A stretch of 64,000 nt of DNA from Cryptomeria japonica (taxonomy: Eukaryota > Streptophyta > Pinopsida > Cupressales > Cupressaceae). The stretch is from contig NC_081415.1 in assembly GCF_030272615.1 (NCBI RefSeq), forward strand, positions 630,083,240 to 630,147,239, written 5' to 3'. The first letter of the stretch is position 1. Each line of letters opens with the position of its first letter. The translations under genes were made by a program, and so were the position numbers. This document shows positions 33,573 through 45,336 of the stretch, one piece after another. The notes beneath the pieces were generated by a model. That model did not search any database, had not been told where the DNA came from, and saw nothing but the letters and a program-made list of their open reading frames with translations.

Positions 33573-34990
33573 ATAGCGTAACTCTTCCTTCATGAAAGTA
33601 CACTTCTTAAGGTTTACTAGCAACTTTTCTTCTCTCAACCTCTACAAAACTTATTTTAAATGAAACAAATGCTCCTCTTTTGTCTTACTAAAAATCAGAA
33701 TGTCATCCAAATATACAATAACAAACTTACGCAAGAATTTATTTAATACCTCATGAAAGTACTAGGTGCATTAGTCAACCCAAAAGGTATCACCAACCAT
33801 TCATACAATCCTTAATTTGTCTTGAATGTTGTGTTCCACTCATCTCCTTCTCTGATTCTGATATGATGATATCCATTCTTCAAGTCTATCTTTGTGTAGT
33901 ATTTGGCTCCACTCAAATAGTCCATTATGTCATCTATCCTAGGTAAAGGAAACCGGTACTTCACTGTGATCTTGTTTATTGTTCTGGAATCGATACACAT
34001 CCTCCATTCTCCATTATTCTTAGGTGCTAATACTATTGGTACTTCCCAAGGACTCAAAATTTCTCTGATCAAACCTTTCTTCAACAATTCCTACACTTGT
34101 CTATTTAACTCTTCATTCTCTGTCAGTGTCAACTAGTGTGCAGCTTTGTTAGGCAAACTAGCTCCGAGAATTAGGTCTATGCAATGATTGATACTTCTCA
34201 TAGGTGGTAATCCATCAAGTACATTATCTAAAATGATGTCTTCATACTTTGTCAGTAACTGCTTTATCTCCTCTAGTTCTTCTTCTTCATGCTTTAGATT
34301 CTCAGTCTCCTTTGGAACTATTGCAAAACACATATTCTCATGTCTCATTCCATCTAGGAACTTCCTTCCACCCACTAAACAGATTATATAATTCGTACAG
34401 ACTTCACTCTTCAGGGATTCCTCCAAAGGTAACAAGGTTTGTTTCATCTCATTTGCTACAATAGTGTATATGTTCTTTCTCCCATCATGTATTGCTTGTC
34501 TATCAAACTGCCAAGGTCTACCCAAGAAAAGGTGACAAATATCCATAGGCATAATATCACACAAGACTTCATCATGATAATTTCCAATTTTTAATTTCAC
34601 CAAACATTGCTCACTTATTAACAACTTATGATCACCCTGAATCCATGCTATCTGATAAGGCTTAGGGTGTTTCAATCTTTCCAACTTCAACTTATTCACC
34701 ATTTCTTCTGAAACAAGATTATTTCAACTACCACTATCAATAACAACTTTACAACACTTACCAAATACCTTACATCTAGTCTTGAACAAATTTCTTCTTT
34801 GCAAAGGCTCCTCATCTCCTCTGGTATGACACAAAGCTTTCCTCATCATCAATAGTTCTCCATCTTCCAGTTTGTTAGCCAATCCGGTGGGGCTTTCTTA
34901 TACCAATGTTGTTCTCCCAATGTTCTATGTCTTCTTACATTCGAAAGAACGATGTCCTCCTCCTCCAAAATTATAGCAAGTTCCTCTAAA
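33573..34990 (-). pseudogene. Chromovirus zinc knuckle, protease and reverse transcriptase (right of the insertion)
   Basis: On the minus strand: a knuckle near 34960-34990 reads CYNFGGGGHRSFEC, with Phe in place of the second Cys. The protease follows, VVIDSGS, a stop, NNLVSEEMVNKL (near 34710-34760), then LFLGRPWQFDRQ. The reverse transcriptase begins at about 34087 ([58 protein letters not shown] with its first catalytic Asp) and reaches the intact [16 protein letters not shown] at about 33690-33725. A few stops and at least one frame change (near 33810) are present. The enzyme is interrupted shortly after the YLDD box by the LTR insertion. Confidence 0.92.
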
Positions 34991-35379
34991 CACTCTCGTC
35001 TTGTCTTCTATCATCTTTTTCAAAACCCTCATTCCGGTAGCCATCGGGTTCTCTCCTTCGGTAGAAATTTATGTCATCCATCTGGTATAAATTACCTTCT
35101 TTGCTTACTTCCTTGTCCTTGTTCTAATCCATATAGGTTCCTCTTCCTTCGGAAAACCTTCCACCTCTACCTCGATGTTTCTGCTCATGTCTTTTGTTTA
35201 GCTTCTCTTCTACTTTCAAGGCATACTAGTACACTTCTTCAACACTTTGTAACTTGATCAAAATGAGTTCATCTTGTATAGACATCCGTAGTCCATTCAA
35301 ATATCTCGCAACTTGTTCAACCTCATCATCAACATGTCTAGATTTGATATTCAACTTGTAGAATATTTTGGTTTACTCC

Positions 35380-35937
35380 TTCACACTAGATTCCTTTTGC
35401 TTCAAGTTCTACAACTTCTGGAATAGATTTACACATAAAATTTGATTTTAACTTAGCAAACATCTTCTCCCATGAATTGATCTTCTCTTTACCTCTTCTC
35501 TGTCTATCAACCTGCAAATTCTCCCACCAAAGAGATGCATGACCTTTCAACCATGTACAGGCATACTTCACCTTTCTTTCCTCTACAGTGTTCTCAAAAT
35601 CAAAATACTTCTCCATCTCCGAGATCCAATCCATCAATTCATCCGAATCCAACTTTCCATCACACTCCGGTGGGGTAAAATGTGGTTTAGTGTTCACCCT
35701 ACTCAAAACCCTCAAGAACCTTTCTTCATCTGGATCGATCATTGGTGGATTTTCTACTTGTTCTATCAGGGCCTCTTCTTCCTCATATTCGCTCACATCT
35801 TCAATATGTCGGCCTCTTCTTTGGGCTATCTCAATGGCTTCCAATCAAGCTGCAATTCCTCGCAACATTTCCATCACAACAGGGTCTGCATTCTCACATG
35901 CTCCACCATTCCTATTTCCTCTTTGTGTCATCTCCAT
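35380..35937 (-). pseudogene. Chromovirus gag
   Basis: ATG 35937 gives MEMTQRGNRNGGACENAD. A TGA interrupts the frame after LRGIAA, and the frame then continues through AIEIAQRRGRHIEDVSEYEEEE. The capsid domain follows: ECDGKLDSDELMDWISEMEK, TWLKGHASLWWENL and KMFAKLKSNF. The frame breaks at 35386, and coding similarity continues with stops and frame changes towards the zinc knuckle near 34990. The position, just after the 5' LTR and the initiator-tRNA primer binding site, is as expected. Confidence 0.9.
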
Positions 35938-36026
35938 GACAGTCCTTTGTAGCTATAGGTCAGATCCATAGTCTGCCACCCTCCAGTAAAATTCTCAGGA
36001 CAACACAATCTTTGGAATGAAATCTC

Positions 36027-36038
36027 GCTCTGATACCA
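36027..36038 (-). other. Primer binding site of the chromovirus
   Basis: In element sense TGGTATCAGAGC, two bases after the LTR end ...CATCA. Confidence 0.95.
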
Positions 36039-36040
36039 CT

Positions 36041-36826
36041 TGATGCAGTCACCAATTAGGAGGGACCTCAAAGAGTTCAATCTGGACTGAGCAACAAGAG
36101 TAAACACAACAGAAACAAGAAACTATGATGGAGGAAATGCAAAACTCAATGAATTAGATCATGAAAATTGATTACAAATAACCAGTAACATACGGGTTAC
36201 AAGATCTGGCTCACTGGCCCGCTACAAACATGCTTAATTACAGAATATGTCACTCTCAAACCTCCAAATCTAAAATCTATCTACTATCTTCTACCTGATT
36301 TCCTTTTGACTGACTTCTAATGCTCAATTAAAATAATTTATATGATCCAAGAGGATCTGGTCAGCCCAAAAGGAATCAAATGCCGAAGAACAAGATCAAA
36401 CATGTAAAACCAATAGGTCGGCCTCTGCCAAAGAGATTCCTCCACAAAGTCCAAAGGGTGAAGTGTGGATCAAAGGGAAGTTCGGTCACATGCCAAGGAA
36501 CATCGGAATCAACACACAGGGCTTCGCAAGATACGTAAGGGATATGGTAGGTTCACCAATGCAAATAGGTCCAAATGGTTTCAGTGCTTGAAAACTATCT
36601 CGGAATCCGGAATCGATAACTTGTTGGAAAATAATCCAAATGATCTGTGGTTTAGGAATATGGAATATTATCATGTCCTCGAGCAAAATCCAACTCCACA
36701 AGATCTGGTGAGCCAATGCAAGAAAGTGCAGAATGAAATGCTGAAACTGCAAAATAGAAAACAAACAGAAAAAAAATATTTTTGGTTGATGCAAGATTGC
36801 CAAGAACCGGGGATGCTCTTGCATCA
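36041..36826 (-). repeat. 5' LTR of the chromovirus (786 bp)
   Basis: Mate of 27181-27967. The frame at 36465-36887 is fortuitous; a matching but shorter one occurs in the mate LTR. Confidence 0.93.
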
Positions 36827-36831
36827 CCAAC
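36827..36831. other. Target-site duplication CCAAC (right)
   Basis: Exact match to 27176-27180. Confidence 0.93.
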
Positions 36832-37099
36832 CTTTAGAAAAAAAGGCTTTATGCATCACAAGGATACTGGGGGAGGGCTATCAATGAATCACTACCCTTG
36901 GAGGTGATTTTCATCACCACCACATTTGATTATAAAGGGTTGGAATTACTTCGCTTTAGTCATTCCCACTTAGGGCGTTCCCCTCTCACCGGCACATGCT
37001 AGTGTTGTATGGATTGTTTAATGCCATTTTTCTATCACAAAATAAATGTTAGGCCATATTTTGCCATTAACATCCTAGTGTAAAAGCTAGGGCATTACA
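36832..37099 (+). repeat. Right half of the probable solo LTR
   Basis: Continues 26931-27180 and ends CTAGGGCATTACA. See that entry. Confidence 0.55.
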
Positions 37100-38674
37100 A
37101 TCTTGACCAAAATTTTTATAACATTCTTGAAGAAATTTCTAGGATCTTGCTTACAATCCCACAACTCATTAAGCATCTCGATGTAGTGAGATTTACTTGT
37201 AGGATCTTCTAGCATTTTCTTTAAATTAAGGTTGTAGTCAATTGAAACTTCAATATTTGTCTTTTGAGGTGCACCTTTAACCTTGCTAGCTAAGTCACAT
37301 TGCAAATCCATTATTTTCATCAAATTTCCATCATACTACACTCTTCAAGTCATTTGCAATATTAGCTTCCAAACATGTCTTTGGCCCATTTCTTCACTTA
37401 TTTAGGATTTTTTTTCTCTTCAAGATCAAATCTAGCTTCTAATATTTGAGACATAGCTAACATTTCAAATGCTAGATCCTTCTTTAAAAAATTTAGGTGT
37501 TTTATTCATTCGTATTGTACCCCATAAGTGTTCTCCTTTCCATAATGGATTACCTTTTTATTGTATTTACCACATCTTCTCAATAGTGAACGACACACAT
37601 CTATTAGTGCCATCTCACATCTAGCATAGCATCCACATAAGGGCCAAGTGTAAAAGCAACAACGCACAATTACATCGTGATCCTTCTTCAACTAATAAAT
37701 CTTGTAAGGTTTAGATTTGGAATGCAAGCAAGCTATAATTTGTTAACCATTTTTGTACACATGTAATGACCATCTAACTAAACACTAAAGAAATAAACTC
37801 AATTTACTTTTCAAAAGTTAAAAACCAAAAAGGTAGTAAATCATGTAAAAAAAATCATTTTTATTTCAAGCAATCATTTAATTGAATTCATTAATTTATC
37901 CACATAAAAATTTATGGAAAGGTAACCATTTCTTTTCATTGCATTGAAAATTTAATACATTACATAGCATAAACAAAGATTACCAAAAGTTACCCACTTA
38001 GGAAGTTTGTATCTACCTCGCAAGCCTTGGCTAGTCAATTGCAGGAGAGAGAGCATCATCTGAGCGCTATTCCTCCAACCACAGACCAACGGTCTCCCGC
38101 ACACCTTCCTATTGGAAATGTCCCTACCACTCATAAAGAGTATAGACAAGGGAAGCTATCTTGAGCCATTTGAATACTAGTGTCATGTGCCACATATCTC
38201 ACTTCGACCATACGACTTTAGACTATCTTCTAACAAGTATGACCAATCTGGAAGATCTATGTTCTAGCGACACTTGTGAACTGACTAGTCACATGCATCG
38301 ACACATTTTCCCTTTGTCTATACTCCTCTCCTGGATGATACTCTCCCTGTTATTTTGGTAGGATGAACTCTATGAACTTCTTCCTAGATATCACTTGGAC
38401 AATCAAACATGTGATTAGGCCACTTTCATACATAAAGTCATATTCCATAATAGAACATTCTAGTATTTCAAATTCATCACAAAATGAACAATTTAATCTA
38501 TATCTTTCATTGCGAGTTTCAAAACATGTTAGAAACCAAATTTGACATCATAACACATTAGTTAATGATGGTTCATCTAGATTCATAGTAATTCTACCTT
38601 TATAACATGAAAATTAAAAGTAAAAATCATTCAGAATTGGAATGAAATACTAAACAAAATTTGGGGATGTAACA
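37100..38674. other. AT-rich repeat-derived sequence, no clear gene
   Basis: A short minus-strand frame (37087-37323, beginning MMKIMDLQCDLASKV) shows no family I recognise and touches the solo-LTR edge. From about 37900 the sequence has the look of a gypsy LTR and ends GGGGATGTAACA at 38674, which in minus sense is a TGTTACATCCCC start. No left edge or target duplication was found. Confidence 0.35.
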
Positions 38675-39249
38675 ACACACTAGATAGTTGATAGATCAAC
38701 CATCTATGATCATCTTACAAAATTTGTTTGTAGACTTATATTTTTTTAGAATAAACTCTTTATCCTATAATCAACTTATGATGTCTCTTTATTCCAAGAC
38801 ATCAAGGTTATTCACAATATCAAGTTCTTTATCATTTCAGCCTCAACTTTCACCATCAAAGGTTCTTCATCTTCCTAGGATACCATCACCCTTTGGGGTT
38901 TCGAGGGGAATAGATATGACCTTAGTTACAAATGAAACATCTAAAATGGATTCCAAAATTACAAAATATTGGCATCTTCATCGCTTACCTCTAAAGCATC
39001 ACCTTCCTTAGAAGTCAACTTTCACATTGTTGACTCCTTCAGGTTCTTCACTCATGGAAAGTCCCAAGGAAACTCATTCACCTTTGTTCTAGTTGTTATC
39101 ATTTCTTTTATTCATCATTTTAATTTTCTATTTTAGTTTCTTCTTTGTCTTTAAGGCATATATTTAAATGCCTCATCCACAGTTTGAACTTTCACCAAGG
39201 CAAGGTCATCTTGAAGTTGAAACCTAAGACCATTAACATATTAGGTTAT

Positions 39250-39329
<80 letters not shown>

Positions 39330-39900
39330 ATATATATATATATATATATATATATTAGTATTAAGCTACACTAATAAATCTCTTTGTTTTGAGTTCTCAA
39401 ACTATTTAAATAATTAATGCTAGTAATCAAAAGAAAATAATCTAGTTTTCAAATATTTTGACATCTTAGGCAATAGCCTAATGTTTTCCTTTCCCTGTCT
39501 TCTCAAACTCTACACATTCTCCCACATTAGAGTTGCATGTGACTTAAGTTTGGATGCTACAATTTTCACTCTTCTAGTATCGTCCTCATCAATGTCTTAC
39601 ATGTTCAAATACTCTAACTCCTTGGGCTAGCCTAGGAATAAATCTAGATTGAATTCACATTTAGAGTTTTATATATCAACTTTTATCTTAGATTCTTCTC
39701 TTCTTATGGTTTTATGAGCCTCTTCAAAGGGTCCATTGCCCCAACATTTCCTAGATTTTCTTTCTCTTGTTCATACACATCCATATGTAATGTAGCCTCA
39801 ATGGCTTCTAATATCTTAAGCCATTCCTAAACATTTATTTGAGGCCCTACATTCCTCCAAACCCTTCTTCCTCAATTAATGTGGACTCTCCTCTAGGCTA
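38675..39900 (-). pseudogene. Heavily decayed gypsy gag remnant
   Basis: Minus-strand fragments at about 39500-39680 still show a capsid pattern: KCEFNLDLFLG, RVKIVASKLKSHATLMWENV. These match the chromovirus Gag region KYACTWLKGHASLWWENL. The stretch at 39150-39240 resembles the chromovirus sequence near 35200-35290. Stops and indels are frequent, and a TC/TA microsatellite interrupts it. The 38690-39110 segment is probably the same remnant but shows no domain. Confidence 0.6.
39252..39354. repeat. Compound (CT)n(TA)n microsatellite
   Basis: About 38 CT units (39252-39327) run directly into about 13 TA units (39328-39354). The low-complexity frame across it (39145-39417) is not a gene. Confidence 0.97.
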
Positions 39901-41209
39901 TAACATAGATTGAACTAATGTAAGCAACCTTTGTTACTACAAGTTAAATAATATTAGTTCAAACAAAACAAAACAAATAACACAACTTTATAATTGATCT
40001 TTACAAATGCATCACTATCCACAACCACAACCTTCCTCTCAATCATCCATATTTTGTATCTTAAAAACAACTAAAGTTGTCCCAAAAACTCTCTACTTTT
40101 AGTATCTATGGATGCTTTGATACTAAAACTAATGCAAATTTATCTTATCTACAAATTAATCATTAAAAACAATGTTTTATTACTACCCTTCAAGAATATT
40201 CTCTTGGAACTAAAACAAACATCCTCAACAAAAGAAAAATAAAAAGCAAAAAAAAATCGACAATATCTATTAAACTATTCTATAAACTAAAAAATAAATA
40301 TAACATGATGGAAAGCGGCAACAAAAAAATAAATATAACATGATGGAAAGCCCCAACAAAAGATAATATTTCGACACAACACATATCATATTACATTTAT
40401 ATTAGAAAAAAAAATATTTACAAACTAACTACTCTATCTCATTTTACTGTAGACACCAACATTTTATCTAGATCTATCATCCAAAATCTCTTTAAAAAAC
40501 TCCGCCAAATTATCCTCCAAAAACTCCCTCTTTTTTCCAACAAAACATCCCACGGATATATAAAATCCCATGCCAAAAATGGACAAATCCCCATTAAACC
40601 ATTGCAGCAGATATAAATTCAATAAAAGGCAGCCACCACCAATATTTTCTTAAAATAGCTAAATGTTCAATGGAGATGGGGTATAAACATTAAAAGGGAT
40701 CATCTGTATTGGTGATTGATCTGGTTTTGTTCTTCCATTTCTTGTAGTTCTTTTGAGCTGTTCATTATTTATTATGTATTTGTTCTTTGCTTTGTTTAAA
40801 AAAAGCAGTTACAGCAGAAGTGAAAGGGTGAAGAATGAAATCTTAGTAGCAACCATTCACATAGAGACATCTAGAAGTAGTACTCTACAATTGCTTAAAG
40901 CAAAACTTATTTATATTTAAGTTTTTAAATGTCCAATCTAACAGAACAATCGCTTCTGATGTGTTCCATTCTCACAATTTTGCAAGCAAAACATGATAAG
41001 CATATTTAGGAAGCATTCCTCTGAGAAAGCAGATTAGGAAATAGTTAACTTTAACTAGGTAGGAGTAATATATGAAAAGAAAAACCCTGAGTAGACCCTG
41101 ATCACTCCAAACCAAAGCTTGCATTAGAATTATTTCATCATTTAGTAGATTGTGTTGAATGCATAGTATTCATTAATTAGACTGGTCTATACAGAGAATT
41201 TCCCTGCAA
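39901..41209. other. Spacer and 3' flank of the UNC93-like gene
   Basis: AT-rich sequence with a 27-base near-duplicate around 40297-40350 ('aaaaataaatataacatgatggaaagc' twice). No coding sequence was seen. The 3' untranslated region of the minus-strand gene should lie in about 40900-41209; no canonical AATAAA is seen close to the stop. Confidence 0.5.
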
Positions 41210-42595
41210 CTACATTTGCATGTTGTTCTTTGGTGCTCCATTTCCCTTACCCATGCCTGCTTCAAAATCAATTGCAACAGTCCTCCTATCATGCACAGCA
41301 AAGGCAACAAGAATAAGTAGCAGGGGATAGCTAATGGAGGTAAGGCACCAGTTGATTTTAAGTTCTGTTAGTGGAGAAGTACTGCGTGAATCAAGCTGCC
41401 AAGCAACAGCTGCTCCTGCACTCTGCACACCTTTGTAGAATCCGCTGTACCTACTTAGGGTTTGGGAGTCATCAGCAAGAGCTCCAATCATCCAATAGAC
41501 CAAAGTTTGGAAGGTGGCATCCAGAAGTCCATAGGAGAAATACAGGACAAATGGACCTGCATAAGAGACCCCAGAGTCCATGAAATCCAGATTAGGGTTC
41601 TTCCCATTGTATTTCAGCTCATTGACAAGCCCACCACCCCATATGGCTGTCCCAAGCAATGCTACTATGCCCACACCTGTATATCCTCTCTTCTTCTTGC
41701 TCTGAGAACTATAGTCAAGAATGCACCCTATTCCTATAGAACCCAACATCTGAGCACCCCAATAGAACACATTGTTCAAACCCTTTGTTCTTATTGTGAA
41801 AAGCTTACCATTAACATTGTTGAATTGGTAGGTGTAAAAGAAATTACTAGCCCAAGAAGCAGGAACTAGCAGCAGCATCTTCCAATTCATAAACAGCTTG
41901 AGAATCTCCAGTGACTCAGTTCTGGGATTGGAATACTTCAATGTGCCTGCCCTAGTTCCATCATTCCTGACCACTTTATGAGCTGGAAGCAGGGCTAATG
42001 TTAGAAAAGTACCAAAAGACATGAAGCACATGAATCCAATGTATGTTGAATCATTCACATTCCCTGCTTTCTTTTGAAAGTTTGATAGAAAGGGGATGAA
42101 ACCTCCAAGCACACCTCCAACATTGAAAATGCTCCAAAACAAGGATATGTATCTGCCCTTCTTGTCTTCACTAGGGTATGAGGTCATGATGGCACCTTGG
42201 CCTGCCCAAAGCAGTCCTGCCCCAACACCCAAAAGTGCCCCTGCAATTATAGCAAACAATTCATTCTGATAATGGTTGTAATAGAGAAATGATCCAGCAT
42301 AGAGCACATAGGTGGAGCATCCTGCAAAAAGGGTCAGATGAGGCCCTAGAAGGTTGTAAATCCCCCCACCCAATATGCCAAACACTGCAAATGTTGTGTA
42401 AAGAGCAGTGTTGGCATTGTTGGCTGCATCTGGGTCCACCTGTCCTCCACCTCCCATGCCTGTGAGAGCATTGAACATGCCAGGGCAGCAGAAGCAGATA
42501 AATCCAATAAGGATAACCTGAACAACAGGGGAATTATAGCGAAAACATCTACTAGGAACCTCTTCAGATGATTTCCCTTTACCAGTTACACCCAT
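41210..42595 (-). CDS. UNC93-like major facilitator membrane protein, intronless
   Basis: The 461-residue open frame starts at ATG 42595 (MGVTGKGKSSEEVPSRCFRYNSP). That ATG has A at -3 and G at +4, a favourable context. The protein is hydrophobic with about eleven or twelve membrane spans, near residues 24-44, 63-83, 86-106, 113-139, 150-172, 184-204, 240-256, 275-295, 306-324, 345-372, 385-402 and 412-434. The block GLLWAGQGAIMTSYPSEDKKG (residues 127-147) is characteristic of the plant and fungal UNC93-like (DUF895) branch of the major facilitator superfamily, as in Arabidopsis UNC93-like proteins 1 and 2. Animal UNC-93 regulates potassium channels; the substrate or partner of the plant proteins is not settled. 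No stop, frameshift or transposon interrupts it, and length and ends look normal. It is the only intact host-type gene in the window. Confidence 0.93.
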   Translation of the reverse strand: MGVTGKGKSSEEVPSRCFRYNSPVVQVILIGFICFCCPGMFNALTGMGGGGQVDPDAANNANTALYTTFAVFGILGGGIYNLLGPHLTLFAGCSTYVLYAGSFLYYNHYQNELFAIIAGALLGVGAGLLWAGQGAIMTSYPSEDKKGRYISLFWSIFNVGGVLGGFIPFLSNFQKKAGNVNDSTYIGFMCFMSFGTFLTLALLPAHKVVRNDGTRAGTLKYSNPRTESLEILKLFMNWKMLLLVPASWASNFFYTYQFNNVNGKLFTIRTKGLNNVFYWGAQMLGSIGIGCILDYSSQSKKKRGYTGVGIVALLGTAIWGGGLVNELKYNGKNPNLDFMDSGVSYAGPFVLYFSYGLLDATFQTLVYWMIGALADDSQTLSRYSGFYKGVQSAGAAVAWQLDSRSTSPLTELKINWCLTSISYPLLLILVAFAVHDRRTVAIDFEAGMGKGNGAPKNNMQM

Positions 42596-44871
42596 GATTA
42601 TAATCAAATTGTCAGAACCCCAAGCTGCAGGAATAGATAATGCTTAACTACTCTTTCACCCAATAAAGATTACAGAACAGCCTGATTACAGAGGATCAAG
42701 GATTGAAATGGACCAAAACTCAGAACTGTAGTGGGAAGCTCAAACCTGTCAAGCAGCCACTCTCATGACAAATCCAACTCTGTGATTTATGTGAGCAGAA
42801 GAGTCATAAGAAACCCATTTCAGGATTGAGTTTAAATTCCTAAATCCTTAGGCTGTTCAAATTGGGGAAAAGCTCAGAATTGTAATTCAGCCTAATTCAG
42901 CTTAGCACAAGAAATGTGGATCTCTAATTTATCTACCATCTCTCAAACTGCTAAAATGGCTCGAGGAGCATAGCAATCTGCGCGGCAATTGACTACATCC
43001 TCGATTACACTTTTTGAGGAAATAATTTATCCATTGTGCGTAAAAGGTTGCAGATTTACATAGATGATATCATGATCAGGTGGAGATTCCAACCTAGCTT
43101 CAAGGATTCTCTCGAAATAAACAGCCTGTTAACTGGATTTTTAAGCCTTTCCCATTTACAGTATTTCAAATTTCAACCATCCCCATTTTCATCCTTCTGG
43201 GTTAAGATTAATTCTTTGTAACTGAGAGAACATGCATGTTTATGGGTTTTAAGACACTTTCGTAGCCCACTGTAAACATATATTTACATCTTCCTGTAAG
43301 ATCTTTCCTCAAGAACAAAGTTTAAAAAATAAATGCATTAACATAACTAGGTAGTATGAGAGACTCTAGAGATTTACTCAATACAGTTTGAGAATGTAGT
43401 TAATGTCGCCAGCCTGAAAATCTTATCTGGGGTCCGCCTGGCAGTGAATCATATTAATTGTGTGACAATCATAACACAATTTCTGAATGGATTCAAACTA
43501 AAAATAACGGAGACTGCTATCCAGCCGATAAACCATACATAAAAAAGGCATACATTTGATCATACCGTTGCAGCTGGTAATTTGAACGGATGCCAGAACT
43601 AACAAGGGAAACGGAATTTTTAGCTGAATCTTTGCATGCCAGTTTAATCTGTTGTAGTCTTTTGCATGTCTGTCAACATTCATTCAATTCAATTTTTTCA
43701 ATAATTTGCTCAATCATATCATAAAATTTAAGTAATATTTATGATATTGAAAAGTTATTTTTTCAATTTTGGTTTTATTTTTTATTCTAGTTTGTGTTTT
43801 TTTTTCTTCTTATATTTAGATAATAAAAAAGAGTTTTATAATAGTTTATTAAAAAAAATGAATATATAAAAGAGTAGATCATTAAATATAATAAATAGGG
43901 ATAAAAATTAAAATAATAAAGTTCATTTTGTACATTAAAAGTCATATATGCATTCATTTGTATTTATTATTAAATGTACTTGATAGATATTCCAAGGGTA
44001 TTGTCATCAATCTTTCAAATATTTTGTGGGGTATCAATGCAATCAAAAAATTCTTAAAGTTCAATCTCTTTGCGACAAGCACCTAAAGCTTATAACACTA
44101 CTTCTCTATGTGTCACGAGTTGAAATTAAGTTGTAGAAGATAGAGTTGTAAAGACACCATTGTAACAAGACACCATCATGCTAAAAAAGGCACAATTGCA
44201 CACAAAGATGACCGAAATACTTGATGGGTCTATATATATCCAATGAAATTTAAACTAAAACTAAAAGAAAATGACACCAACATTCACAAATGATTCAACT
44301 TATTGAACCACATTCTTGTATTTTATGTCATTTGCATGATTAGGAGACAATAATTTGCCTCTCTCTCTCTCTCTCTTTCTAAAATCATTTTGCTTTAGAT
44401 TTTTTTATTATATTTATAAAGATACATAAATATACAATATAAACAATATAAAAATTATAATATTTATTTATATACTATAATAGCATATAGAATAGCATAT
44501 TATAGTATAACTAATATAAAATATTTTTGTTATTTTGGTTTGTTCAATTGTATTTTAAAAGACAAAATAAAATTAGGGTTTGACATGGAGATAAATAAAA
44601 TAATTTTTAATATAACTTCAAATGAAAAACAATAATGCAAAATACAAACAAAGTGAAATATTAAGATAATTATAAACTAAAACAAGTGCCAGAGTACTTG
44701 CCTTTATAGTATTGTAATAAAAATGTTTGTTGTAATTCTTAATTATTATAATTTTGAATTATTTTTATTATTAAATTATATTATTTTAATTATACTTTTG
44801 TAATATTAACTATAACACTCTCTTCAATAAAATAATATTAATAATTACAATATAATATAAACATTGGCCTG
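42596..44871. other. Upstream region of the UNC93-like gene and AT-rich spacer
   Basis: 42596-43300 is of mixed composition and should hold the promoter and 5' untranslated region; no convincing TATA box was identified. 43680-44870 is very AT-rich with a short (CT)n run at 44358-44376. No coding sequence or RNA gene was seen. Confidence 0.5.
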
Positions 44872-45336
44872 TTAATGGGCCTCTCGAGGTTGATTTGGAT
44901 TCCAAGGGGAAGGAAGTTATTGATTGGATGAAACTGGATGTAGGATGGGCGAAAGTCAACTTCAACGGCATGTCAAGAGAGAATTTGGGCCCTTTAGGTG
45001 TAAGCTTTGTGGCAAGAGATTGGAACATAAATATTTTAGCAATTGGAGCTAAAAGATTGAAGGGAGGTACAAACAATGAAGTCAAAATGCAAGCAGATTT
45101 GGAGAGTGATTCTCTAAATGTTATCAATGTCATTATCTGGGGTGAAATTCCAACGTGAAAATTAAATAAATATGTTAAAATTATAAGAGAACTTTTAATA
45201 AATTTTAAGGATTTTAAAATTACTCGTGTTGAGAAATAAAAATATGGTGGTGGACAAGTTATCGAAGTGGGTGTTGTCATTAATGGAGGAGCAAAAAAAC
45301 ATTTATTGGGAGGATCTCCGAGAGATCCAACTTGAT
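44872..45336 (+). pseudogene. LINE-type RNase H domain, C-terminal fragment
   Basis: The reading GWAKVNFNGMSRENLGPLGV, then FVARDWNINILAIGAKRLKG and TNNEVKMQADLESDSLNVI matches the RVT_3-type RNase H at the C-terminus of plant non-LTR retrotransposons (usual pattern K-N-D-G, G-x-G, NNEAE, DSL). The usual Asp in NFDG is Asn, and the Glu in NNEAE-A is partly lost. A frameshift near 45228 moves to another frame, where KNMVVDKLSKWVLSLMEE continues the domain to a proper stop at 45334-45336. The absence of upstream reverse transcriptase fits 5' truncation, common in LINEs. About 950 bases downstream may include its 3' untranslated tail. Confidence 0.8.

Larger units (their letters stand above)
27181..36826 (-). 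mobile_element. Complete Ty3/gypsy chromovirus, inactive, with a nested LTR insertion
   Basis: The LTRs are 27181-27967 and 36041-36826 (TGATG...CATCA), flanked by exact CCAAC duplications. In minus-strand order: primer binding site (initiator tRNA type), gag, zinc knuckle, protease, reverse transcriptase, RNase H, integrase and a chromodomain, the defining order of a chromovirus. A 3.45-kb LTR-like insertion (30115-33567) splits the reverse transcriptase. Without it the element is about 6.2 kb, a usual size. Stops fall in gag, protease, integrase and chromodomain. Confidence 0.95.

Noticed and set aside
35539-35971. Plus-strand frames of 127-137 residues
   Set aside because: They are antisense to the well-supported chromovirus gag on the minus strand.
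39145-39417. Frame with a long Ser/Leu repeat
   Set aside because: It is translation of the CT/TA microsatellite.
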